Assembly (NCBI GenBank): GCA_003565035.1
Contig: PXDP01000234.1
Coordinates: forward strand, 1-15,697
Reading direction: 5' to 3'
Source of the DNA: PVC group bacterium
Lineage (GTDB): Bacteria > Verrucomicrobiota > Kiritimatiellia > SS1-B-03-39 > UBA6053
DNA length: 15,697 nt
Shown here: piece by piece, positions 1-11,600 of the stretch
Position numbering within the stretch: the stretch's first letter is position 1
Layout: each line of letters begins with the position of its first letter
Translations under genes and position numbers: made by a program
Notes under the pieces: generated by a model
Seen by the model: only the letters and a program-made list of their open reading frames with translations
What the model was told of the DNA's origin: nothing
Database searches by the model: none

Positions 1-3000
1 ATTGTTGATTTCATTCACGGCAATGGAGAAGGCTCCGGAGCCGGTGGCACCCAGACCAATCGATCCGCTAATGGACGCGCCGAAAGCCATGGCATCAATC
101 TGCGATAGATCCTGCGCGATGACATTCACAGCACCACTCACGGCAGAACCGGCGGGGGCATCCGCCAGGCGGGCTTCGAGGGTGTTGTTGATGAGATTCA
201 CGGAAGTGGCCCCCGCCGCCGCCATGCTGTAGGAATTTCCAACACCTACGGAAAGCCCCAGTGCGCCGCCCACGGTGATGGCATCGATGCGGGTTTCCGA
301 ACGCGCTTCCACCCGCAGGCTTTCCACCTGCAGAGCGGCACCGGTCACCGAAGCTCGGGTCACATTTTCGATGGTGTTTACGGAAACGCCCTGCCCCACG
401 CCGCCGGCGGTACCCACCAATGCCCCTCCCAGCGCCCCCGCAATCCCGCCGCCGTAGGTGCGGATCACCGAACGGTCAGAGGCTTCCACCGTCACCGCGC
501 CGAGACTAGTCAGACTGCCGGAAACCACGAGGGCCAGCACATCATTCCGGATGGTGTTCACCGAAATCGCTCCAGCGCCGGATCCGGCAAACCCGCTGGC
601 AATCCCCACGGAGCCTCCGGCGGCAAAGCCGACGGTGACCGCCAGAAATTCCGCATCCGAGTCCGCATGCACCCGAATTCCCTGCTGCGCCTGGATCTGA
701 CTCGACTCGGCCCGGGCCTCGATCCGGTTGACCAGGACATTGTTGGCGATGGAGACCCCGGCCTGTCCGCTAATGCCGAGACCGCCGGCGCCAAAACCGG
801 CTGCGGCACCACCGGCCACCGCACGAATATCTGTCCGGTCGAGTGCTTCGATCAATACCCCGCCAGTCAGGCTCTGGACGCTGCCGCCGATCACCAGCGC
901 CTCAACGGTTTTGACCACTGTATTGATGGAGATCGCACCGGCACCGACCAAGTTCAGACTGCCGACAATCCCGCCTGCGGCACCGGCGGCAAAGCCGATG
1001 GAGACGCCGAGAAGCTCACCATCGGAAAGCGCACGAATGTGCACATTGCCGTTAGCGGTGATTTGACTGTCCTCCACCCGGGCGCGCACGGTATGGGTCA
1101 GCGTCGTGACGACAACAGAGCCTCCCACCGCCCCCGCGATCCCGCCGCCTGCCCCGCCACCACTGCCAGCACTGGCTCCACCGGCAAAAGCCATCACGCG
1201 GCTTTCATCCAGTGCCAGCACATCCAGCCGACCCGAAAGCACCAAGTTACTGTCCGTGATTTCCGCAGCCAAATGCGTATCAATCGCACCGGCCACTGCA
1301 GACCCGGCGCCAGCGATTTGAATCCCGCCCACTGCGCCGCCGGAGTTCCCGACAGCAAAACCGATGCCGACTGTGAGGATTTGCGTGTCGGAGAAGCTGC
1401 CGACAAATACGTCCCGCACCGCGTCCACGCTGCTGTCACGAATGGCGGCGGTCAAATGACTGGTCACCACGCTGACGGCAATGGAGGCCCCGGCCTGACC
1501 GGAAATACCGCCCAATTCTCCGAGCCCGGCAGATGCCGCAATGCCGCCGGCCACAGCCACCACCTGGCTTCGGTCCCGGGTCTCGACACGAAGGTCCGAG
1601 CCGTTTGCCGTCACCGTGCTTCCGCCGCGGATTTCAGCCGTCAAATGCTTCACGACCGTATTCGCAGACGCTGCACCGGCCAGAGAAATAGCCACGCCTA
1701 CTTTGCCGACGGCGCCGGTTCCGGCAAACCCGATCGTGACCGTGACAATATCGCCGGTAGACTCCGCCAGGACCAAAACATCCCCGCCGGTACTGACAAC
1801 GGAGTTCTCCACCACCGCGTCCAGTGTCGCAGTGATCACATTCGCGGCCAGGGACGCACCCACCGCACCGGCGGCCCCGCCCAAGCCACCGCCGGCGGCG
1901 CCGCCCGTGGCACCACCGGCGAAACTGGTGATCCGGGCCGCATGGGTCGCCACGACATTCAGGTCGGCCCCGGCCGTCAGTTGGCTATCTATCACCCGCG
2001 CCTGCACATTGTGGCCAATGCCGGCACCCACCATGGAGCCCGCGGCGGAAAGCTGCACTCCGCCCCCCACGCCGCCGGAACCGCCGCCCGCGAAGCCAAT
2101 GGCCACCGTGACGGCGTTACCGCGGGCCTCCGCGAGCACATCGATGGAGCCGACGGCGGCGACCGTGCTTCCCACGATCTCCGCAGCAACAGCAGAATCA
2201 ATGGCGCTGATGGCCACCGAGCCGCCGGCCTGTCCGGTTATACCGCCGCCGCCGCCGCCCGCGCCGGAGCCTGCCGCCGCGCCGGCCACCGAAACAACCA
2301 GGGATTCGTCCACAGCCAGGACCGACACCGCACCGCCACTTTGAACCTCGGACTGATTGTCAATCCGGGCGGAAACACTCCGGGCAAAGGTATTCACGGT
2401 GCCTGCGCCGGCACCGGAAAGCGCAATCCCGCCACCCACCCCGCCTGCTGCGCCGGCCGCAAACCCGATGGAGGCGGTGATGATTTCGCCTGCGGAACGT
2501 GCAGAGACCGTCACATCCCCGGCGGAGGTCACCCGGGCATTGCCGATTTCGGCACGGACCGATCCTCCGACGGTGTTCACCCCGACCGATGCGCCGATGG
2601 CTCCGGAAACACCGCCCACCGAACCGGCCGCGCCGCCGCCGGACGCGCGCCCGGTGAAATTGTAAATGTTCGCGGCATCCTCCGCAGTCACAGACACCTC
2701 ACCCGTCACCGTCTGGGTGCCGCCATCGATCCGGGCGGAAATCGAGTTCGCAATCGTGCTGACCGCGACCGAACCTCCGGCGGAAACCTGCACCCCGCCG
2801 CCCGCGCCGCCGCCGCCGCCCGCACCGAAACCGATGGCCACGGTAATGATTTGGGCGGAGGACTCGGTGCGCACGGTCAAATCCCGCGTGTTGAGAACCT
2901 GTGAATTCAGAATGGCCGCGTCCAGCGTATTCGCGATGACGTTGTTTGCCACGGAGGCCCCCGCCTGCCCCGTCACCGCGCCGCCTGCGGTGCCCCCGGC

Positions 3001-5640
3001 ACCGGATACAGCCACGGCACCGGCTACGGAAATCACCTGGGTGCGGTCAGAGGTTTCCACCAACAGATCATGTCCCTGTGTTTCGACGAGACTGCCGTTA
3101 CGGATCTGTGCGACCACGGTTTTGGTGACGGTATTAATGGAACCCGCTCCCGAACCGGAGAGGGCGACTCCGCCGCCCACGCCGCCGGACCCGCCGCCCG
3201 CAAAACCGATGGACGCGGTGATAATTTCCCCGGAAGCCTCAGCGCGGACCCGGACATCCCCCTGCGCCAAAATCGTTGACTGGTCGACAATCGCCTCCAC
3301 GTCGCCGGCGATCACATTCACGCCCACGGATGCGCCAACAGCTACGGAGACACCTCCGCCCGCTCCGCCCGCACCGCCACCGGTGGCAGAACCGGTAAAG
3401 GTGTACACGCCGGCGCGGTTCAGAGCCTCTACGGTGACCGGGCCGGCGGCGGTCAGGGTGCTGTCCAGCACTGTCGCCCTCACGGTCTGGGCAATGGAAC
3501 CGGAAGCTCCGGAGCCGACCACCGAAACATTCACCCCGCCACCCGCGCCGCCGGAGCCGCCCACGCCAAAGCCCACCGCCGCCGTGATGGTGTTTCCGCG
3601 GGCATCCGCACGCACCAGCAGCGCCGCGCCACTCTCGATATCACTGTTCACCACCCGGGCCTGCACCGTGGACACGATGCTGCTCACCGCCATCGAAGCC
3701 CCTGCCTGCACGGCCACGCCCCCGCCAGTGCCGCCGGCACCGGAGACGGAAGCGTTGCCCGCTCCGGCCACAATCAGACCCTGGTCATCCACCAGCACGG
3801 TCACCGCACCCCCGCTGACCACCAGGCTGTCCGCGATCTCCGCCAGCACGTTGCGGGCGAAAATATTCACACTGGCCGCCCCGGAGCCGGCAACCGCGAC
3901 ACCACCGCCCGCTCCAAACGCGGCCCCCACGCCAAAGGCGATGGCTGCGGCAATGATCTCCCCACGGGAGAGTGCCTCGACGTTGACCGCCCCGGTGATT
4001 TCCAACTCGGCATCCTGAACCCGGGCCGTCACTGACCCGGCAACCACATTAACACTCAGGCTGGCGCCAAAGCCGACCGACACACCGCCGCCCGCACCAA
4101 AGGACCCGGCGCCCGTTGCCCCGCCGGTCAGACTGGCAACAGTACCCCGGTCATCCGCGCGCACCAGCACCGAAGCGGCCATGACCCTGCCGGAGGTGAT
4201 CAGCGCCTCCAAGGTTTTTGCGAGGGTGGTGGAGGCAAACGCGGCGGCGATGCCCACGGCTTTGCCACCGCCTGCTCCCACCGCAAGCGCACCCGATCCG
4301 GCAATGACAAAGCTGCCCGCATAACTTTCAGATTCAGCGACCACGGTGAGGTCTCCGCCCACCGTGACATTCTCCGCTCCCAGAACCGAGCGGACGGTGC
4401 TGGCCACCACCGTGATGCCGGCAGACGCGCCGGCCGCACCCACGCCCCCGCCCACCGAACCGCCGGCACCGGTTCCGGCGGCAGCGCCGGCACTGGTGCC
4501 CACCACGGTCAAATCACGGGCCCGCAGGGTCAGCGCCCCGCCAACCTCCAGGCTGCCGCGCCGCACCTCCACCGCCCAGCGGGCCGCTAAGACGTTGAGG
4601 GAACCCGACCCCGCACCGGTGAGGCTGACACCGCCCCCTGCGCCGATGGAAATCCCGATGGACAAGCCGCCACTCCGCGCATAGATCACCGTCAAACCCT
4701 CCGCCAGCAGGGTGGCGTCCCCCCCGATGTCCAGACGCGAATCCTCCACAATCACGTCCACAAGATTCACCACGAGGTTGATAGCCAAGGCCACGCCGAT
4801 GGAGGTTGTGGAACCGGCGCCACCGCCCGCAGCGGCAAAGGCCATGCCACCGGCATCGTTGTAAATGAAAGAGAGATCGCGGGCATGCAGGGTGAGTGCG
4901 CCGGGTGCAGTAAGCACGCTGTCTCCGCGGACGACCGCCTGAAGGGTTTTAGCGGCCACGGTAAGTCCCACAGCGCCCCCGGCGGCGAAGCCTTTGCCGC
5001 CGCCGCCACCGCCCGCCAGTGCTCCGGCCCCGGCAATCACGGTGGAAACGTGCACCGCCGTGGAGTCGGCGGTGATGATGAGATCACGGCCGGATGCCAG
5101 GAAGGCATTGTCCACCACCGCGCGGGTGCGGGTAAGGACGATGTTGACATTGAGGGCCGGTCCCACGGCACCGGCAGCACCGCCGCCGGAACCTCCGACC
5201 CCGGTCCCGGCCACCGCGCCGGCCAGGCCGGTCAGCACCGTCAGGTCTTTGGCGGTTACGCGGATATCATGCCCGGCCTGAGAGACCAGACGGCTGCGGG
5301 GACCCACCCGTGCTTCGGTCAGCCCGGCGGAGGTGTTGAAGCTGAAGGACCCGGCCACGGCTTTTCCGGCGCCGCCAGCGGCATTGATGGCCAGGGAAAG
5401 CGCTCCGGCGGCGGTGATGGAGGTCATGACCGTTGCGGCTTCCGCCTGCACGTAAATGGTGGCGCCGCTCAGCAGTTCCACCTCCCGGGTGTGGGCCTGC
5501 ACGCGGTTCAGATTGGTGTTGATGGCCACCGCCCCGCCCACGGCGACGGCCAGAGATCCGGAGCCGGCCCCGCTGATAGAGGTGATGGTGGAGCGGTTCG
5601 AAGCTTCGATGCGGGCATCCGCATTCGCCTGCAGGCGGGA
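1..5640 (-). repeat. Gly/Ala-rich ~61-residue tandem repeats with a ~735-bp four-unit higher-order period
   Basis: Units of about 61-64 residues follow the scheme 'GASVxVNxIAxxVxARVxxSxLxAGGxVxVxA' then a variable core then 'GGGSGGVGGG'. Cores appear in fixed order: A (EIITASIGFA), B (TQVISVAGA or similar), C (NAVTVAIGFAGG) and D (ANIYNFTGRA or similar). Equivalent A-core positions are 3953, 3221, 2480, 1745, 1010 and 278. The intervals are 732, 741, 735, 735 and 732 bases, all multiples of three. Upstream of about 4100 the units are present but the ABCD order is looser. The array runs off the left edge. Unit length, Gly turns and alternating hydrophobics suggest a beta solenoid, by inference. 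Confidence 0.5.
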
Positions 5641-8600
5641 GGCGGACAGCAGCTGGTGGGCGCCGCCGCCAGTGCCGTTCAGGGAAATCGGAATTACGAC
5701 AGGAATCTCGGCCAGCGCATCGGCGCGGCTGGCGGCCAGGCGAACCCTGCGGGCATCCACCACAATCACAAAATACATATCGCCGGACACCAGTCCATGG
5801 ATCGGTGCGTCTTCCCCGGCCTGGTAGGTGACAAGCTGTCCGCTGCGCCAGCCGTGTTCATACCCGAGGTCAATCAGATTGTCCGCCGCATCCACGGCCT
5901 CGCCCGGCACGAAGACCGACAGGAGTTCATGCCGGTCGCCGCGCAGGGCGTTCCCGAGGCTGAGTGCGGTTCCGGCCAGAGCATCGGCCCGGGTGGCGGC
6001 CAGCCGCAGGGTGTGGGCATCCTCCACAATCACATAGTAGGTGCCGCCGGGCTGCAGACCGGAAAGCGGGCTGCCGTCGGTGCCGGGCTGATACTGCACC
6101 GCCTGGGCGTGCGCGAATCCGTGCGGGTCCCGGAAACTGATGGCACCGGTCGCGGCATCCAAATCCGTCTGCTGATCGGGGATGGGGGTGAGGCTGTGCC
6201 CCAGACCGCTGGAAACGCCGAGGGAAATCAGGTTGGTACCGCGCAGGGCATCCGCACGGGTGGGGGCGAGGCGGAAACTGCCGTCTTCCTGACGGACCAA
6301 ATAATAGCGCTCCCCGGAAGTCAGGCCGGCGATTGCGGACTGACCGCCGCGGTCGTACAGCACCGCCTGCCCGGTGGTCCAGGCGGACGCGGAGGGGAGC
6401 CGCAGCGTATTCAGGTCGGCGTTCACCGCCTCTGCGGCATCAAACACCGGAGTCACAATCACGGTCCCGGCGCCGAGGGGCAGCAGGAACCGGTGCAGAC
6501 TGCCCTCGGTCTCGGTCAGGTCAACATCAATCCAGACCCCGTCGAGGAAATCCTCTTCACTGGCGGCGAGGCGGATTTGGTTGGCATTCACCACCGAGAC
6601 CCAGAGTTCCTGGCCCAGGCTGAGTCCGCCGACAGGCTGCAGGGGTTCCAAACTGGTTTCATCGAATTCCGGGGAATAGACCACGGTCTGACCATTCTGA
6701 AGTCCGTGGCTGTCCAGGGTGATGAGGCTGACGCCATCGACCATGGCAAGGGCAGGGTCGAAGAAAATTGGGGCCTGGAAGACGATGGGGTTGGGATCGG
6801 CCGGGTTGGCATCCTCCGGTGTCGCCGCGAGCTGAATGCCGGAGGGACCGACCACAATCGCGTAATAAATCGCGCCGTCCGTAATCCCGGGAACCACGGT
6901 CCCGGGGAGAAGAGTTACGCGGACCGGCTGTCCCGCAGAAAAGCCGTGGTCCGCACCCAGATCGATCGTATTGGCAAAGTCATTGAGGTCGATCTGCACT
7001 TCGGCGGCCGGGACGAAGTGATGCAGGAAACCGGTTGCACCGGTGGCATCGAGGGCGAGGAGGCCCTCCCCTTCCGGATCCAGGGCCGCTTCGCGGTCGG
7101 CGGTGAGCTGAATGCGGCGGGCATCGACCCGGACGACATAATAAACCCCGCCATCCACGAGTCCGCCGATGGGCTGACCGCCGCCGCTGCGGTACTGCAC
7201 CGGCTGCCCGGAGAGCCAGCCGTGCTCAAATCCGAAATCGAGAATGTTTTCTTCGCTGTCGAGCGGCAGGGAGGGATTGAAGAGCCGGGCCCGGGTGTCC
7301 AGTCCACCACCGGCCACCGCTTCGACATTCTGGGCGGTGACGTTTGCGGAAACCGATCCGCCGAGTGCAAAGCCCGCCGCCAGGGCCCCACCGAGATTCA
7401 CCGAGGCAATATCGGCCGTGGATTCCGCCAGCAGTTCGATGTTGCCGCTGTGGCTGATGCCCTCCGAGGCCTCAAGGGAAGCGCGGACAGTGGTGGCGAT
7501 GTTGTTACTGGAAATGGCCGCGCCGATACTGGCCTTGCCGGATCCGGTCAAGCCGCCGCCGATGGCGAAAATCGTGCCGCCGTCGGAGGCGCGCACCCGG
7601 AAACGTCCGTGACTTTGCACCAGACTGCCATCCCGCACCTCCGCCTCCATGCGGCTGAGAATCATAATGAAGGTCACCGATCCCCCCAGCGCGTAAACCG
7701 ACGCACCGACCCCGCCCAGGCTGAGCGAGCGAATCCCCGAGTTGGACTGCGCCTGCACATCCACCTCACCGCTGACCGTCTCCAGGGTGGAGGCAGAGAC
7801 GACGGCCTGCACCTGGTTGAGAATATTGCTGGTGGACACCGCCGCGCCCACGGCGGTTTTGCCGGAGAATGCGAGCCCGCCCGCCAGAGCGTTGATATTG
7901 CCGAGCACCTCATCGCCAACATCCAGGATCTCCATGTCCACACCGGGTACCACAAAAAGATCAGCCAGGGAGGGCGGCAGCTCCCGGGCCCGCACGGAGA
8001 GGTTCCCCTGGGCCGTCAGCACCGAACCATCCTCCACCCGGGCCTGGGTACGGTTGCGCAGCAGATTGAGCGAGACCGAGCCTCCCAGCGAAAAGGCCCC
8101 GGCACCGGTGCCGCCCATGGCCACGCTGTTCACCATCGACCGCGAAGTGGCCTCGATTTCCATACTCCCCGCAACTGCGGTCAGCCGGGACCCTCTGACC
8201 TCGGCCAGGGTCTCATTGCTCAGATCGTTGGTGGCCACCGCCGCGCCGATCGCGGTCTTGCCCGCCCCGGTGATTCCGCCGGATCCGGCATTGATGGTGT
8301 TGCGGTCCCCGGAAAGGACCTGAACCCCGCCCTCGGCGGTGATCCGGCTGTCCAGCACCCGCGCCCGGGCGTTATTCTGAAGCAAATTCAGAGAAATCGA
8401 TCCGGCCAGTGCGGTGGCCTTGGACCCGGAGACCCCCAGGGAAAGGGTATTGATCGAACCGACCGCCTGTGTCTCCACCCGGAAACTGCCCGCCGTCCGG
8501 AGTTCGGAATCCGAAACCCGCGCCTCGGTGTCGTTGTTCAGCAGATTAAACGCCACAGCCGCCCCGAACCCGACGGTTGCTCCGCCGCCCACGCCGCCGC

Positions 8601-11600
8601 TGAACGACCAGATGGTGGCGCCATCATCCCCAAGCACGCTGATCCCGCCGCCGGAAAGTCCGGTGCCGGGTCGCTCCACGTTCTCCAGCACCGCCTCGGT
8701 CCGGTTGATCGTGGTGTTGATGGAAACGGTTCCGGCGCCGCCCACCGATTTGGATGCGCCAATCGATCCGGCTACCGCAATAATGGAGGAGCTGTTGTCC
8801 GCATGCACCGTGAGGGCTCCGCCGTGGTTCACGGACAGAGGAAGATCCGTTCCCAGGAGCAGTGCGCGGGTGTTGCTGGCAATATTGTTTACGGCCACGG
8901 CGCTGCCCAGACCCACTTTGCCGCCAAAGGCGGCGGCACCGGCAACCGAAACGATGAGAGATCGGTCATACGCCATCACCGTCAGCGCACCGCCGGCCTG
9001 CACGGAACCGTCCTGCAGCAGAGCCTCGGTGTTGTTAAAGATCATGGTAATCGAGACGGACCCGGCCAGGGCCACCCCGGAGGCACCACTGGCACCGGCT
9101 CCACCGGCCGAAACAGCAGTCAATTCCCCGGTGCGGCGGCTCTTCACCTTGAGCGACTGCTGAATGATCAGTCCGGCATCCACGATCCTCGCCCGGGTCT
9201 CACCTTCCAGGAAGTTGAAGCTGAACGATCCCGCCAATCCCACCGAGGTTTTCCCGGCGGTGACAATGGCGGCGGATCCGGAAGCGGAAATCAGATCGGT
9301 GTCATTATGGGCTTCGACCAGCAGATCGCCCGCCATGATCGTGAAGGGTCCGTGAATTTCCGCAATCGCGCTGTCGATGATGATATTCAGGGAAACATCG
9401 CCGGAAATCCCCACCCCGGCCTTGCCCTGCTTGGTGCTGTCGCCGATACTGGTATCGCCGCTTTCACCAAACAAATTTGGAAGCGAAATTCCGTCCAGGG
9501 GATCGTCGGTGGAATCCCCGATGCCCTTGCCGGAGTTTGGCGGTTTATTTGCCGCCGGGGGCGAAAGTTTCGCCGCCGCCAGAGAGAATGCGTACAGTTT
9601 GCCGTCCAGACGGGCCGCATGGGTAAAGTCGCCCTCAACCGCGAGGGTGCCGGGGAGCGCGGTGCCTCCGTCAAGGAAACCCAGGAGGGTCTCGGCGGTG
9701 CGGGCCACGATGTTGATGCTGATCGTCACGCCGAAGCCGAGGCTGTTCCCCAACAGGACCGATCCGGCCAGATTGATCATCAGCGTATCATCCCGCGAGA
9801 CGATATTCAGCCGTCCGGCGGTAAACACCACACCGTCGGAAATCCGGACCCGGGTCTCGCTGTCCTGCAGCGCGAAGGTGAAGGTTCCGGAAACACCAAA
9901 CTGTCCGGCCCGGCCGCCGGCCTGCCCCAGCACCAGAATGAAATTCCGGGTTTGGGCTCTGATGTCGATGCCGCCCTGCGGTCCAGCGAAAATCTGTACC
10001 CCCCGTCCGATCAGCACTTCGGTGCGCTGGCTGAGCACGAACACATTAAAAGCGCCCCCCACGCCGCCTTTGCCGCTCCTCGAGCCAAAGGGGTTCAGGA
10101 TCGCCCACGGATCCTTCTTCTTGAACAAATTCTTTACGCCGCCGATATCCAGGCGGAAGATTCCGGCCATATACGTGCCGACATGGCGGGTGTCCGCCTC
10201 AATCAGAACCGACTGCTCGGCGGTTCGCAAAGCGGACAACTGATTCAGCAGCACGCCATCCTCAAGAATCACCCGGTTTTCATTCAAATGCACGACGACG
10301 CTGACCGAACCGGCCACACCGACCGTATCGGCCTCGGCACTACTGCTGGCCCAGGAATTCAGAAGCGCGGATTTGTAGTCGATGAGGCTGAAAAGACCAC
10401 TGACCAGCTCCCCGAACTTGAATCCGTCGAGCTGTCCAATCAGCTTCCGGAAGCCTGGCGCAATGGGCTCATCTTTTTCGGATCGGAGACTGAGCAACTG
10501 GCCGGCATCCAGCTCCGCACCGCTGCGGACCACGGTAAGCACACCGTTCTGAACGAAGGTCACCCCGGTGGCCACCGCCGCCGCACCGGGCTTTTTACCG
10601 CCCTCAGGCCGCTGTATCCCGGATGTCACGATGTTATTAAAGCGATTTTCATGGTGGCTGAGCACATTCAGATTGTTCGCAGACTGCAAACGGGCGTTGG
10701 AGCCAATCTCAACCACGGTACTGTTTTCAGCATACAGGAAGGTGAACGATCCGGTGAGACTGAAGGGCATCGTCTTCGCACTCAGGACTTCCGGGGGGGC
10801 CACCTCAGGTTTTTTGGTTTTGGAAAAAAACTGGACAACCTTGTCTGTAATGTTTTTGATGGTTCCGTAAGCAGAGTGAATTTGTGTTTTGAGGCCGACG
10901 AACTGCGCGGTGGCAAACTCACCTTTGGTGAACACATCGGTCTTGTCGGGATCGTTTTTCACATCGGAGGCCCCCTTACTGGCCTGAGCTGAAACCATCC
11001 GCGCGATCACATTCACGCCGTTCTGTTCAAAACGGGGATTCAAACTGTGCGCGGTGCCGGTGGCGGCCAGGCCATCCAGCTCAATCGGCACCGCCAACTC
11101 GGCCGCATCCGGATTTTCCGCCAGACGAAGGGTATGACTGTCGAGCACCACGGCGAAATACAGGTCGCCGGGGCGAAGGCCGCGCAGGGCGGTTTCCCCG
11201 TCACTGCGGTATTCCAGGGCATCGCCCGTCACCAGTCCGTGCGGTGCGGCAAAGTGAAGGGTGTCGTTCTCGGAGTTCACCCCGGTCTGGGAATCAAACA
11301 CCAGCTTCCGGCCGCTGAAAACCAGCGCATGGACCCCTTCCGCCGCGAGGGTGACCAGACTGTGGATGGCATCGCTGTCCGGGGGAATCGCCAGCGACAG
11401 CAGCACCGGCTCCTCGGCGGTGGCCTCCTCCAGGGTTTCGCTGAGTCCAATCGTCAATTCATCGATGACGACCACAAAATAGGTCTGTCCAGCCGTCAAA
11501 CCCACGAGAGACTCGGCCGGCAGATCCACCCCGTAGACCACCGCCCGGCCGGTGCCCAGATTGTGCGGGGTGGCAAATGTCAGAGTATTTGCGGTGGTAT

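Noticed and set aside
1..5640. CRISPR-like or RTX-like array
   Set aside because: The repeats are coding, about 185 bases per unit and divergent at DNA level, without constant repeats and unique spacers. The Gly-rich turns lack the GGxGxDxxx calcium-binding pattern of RTX.
4885..10992. Very long plus-strand open frame (2,035 codons), with companions at 667-2904 and 11047-13866
   Set aside because: These translate to Gly/Arg/His/Pro-rich text with no recognisable domain and mirror the minus-strand codons exactly. They arise from GC-rich codon bias in the real gene.
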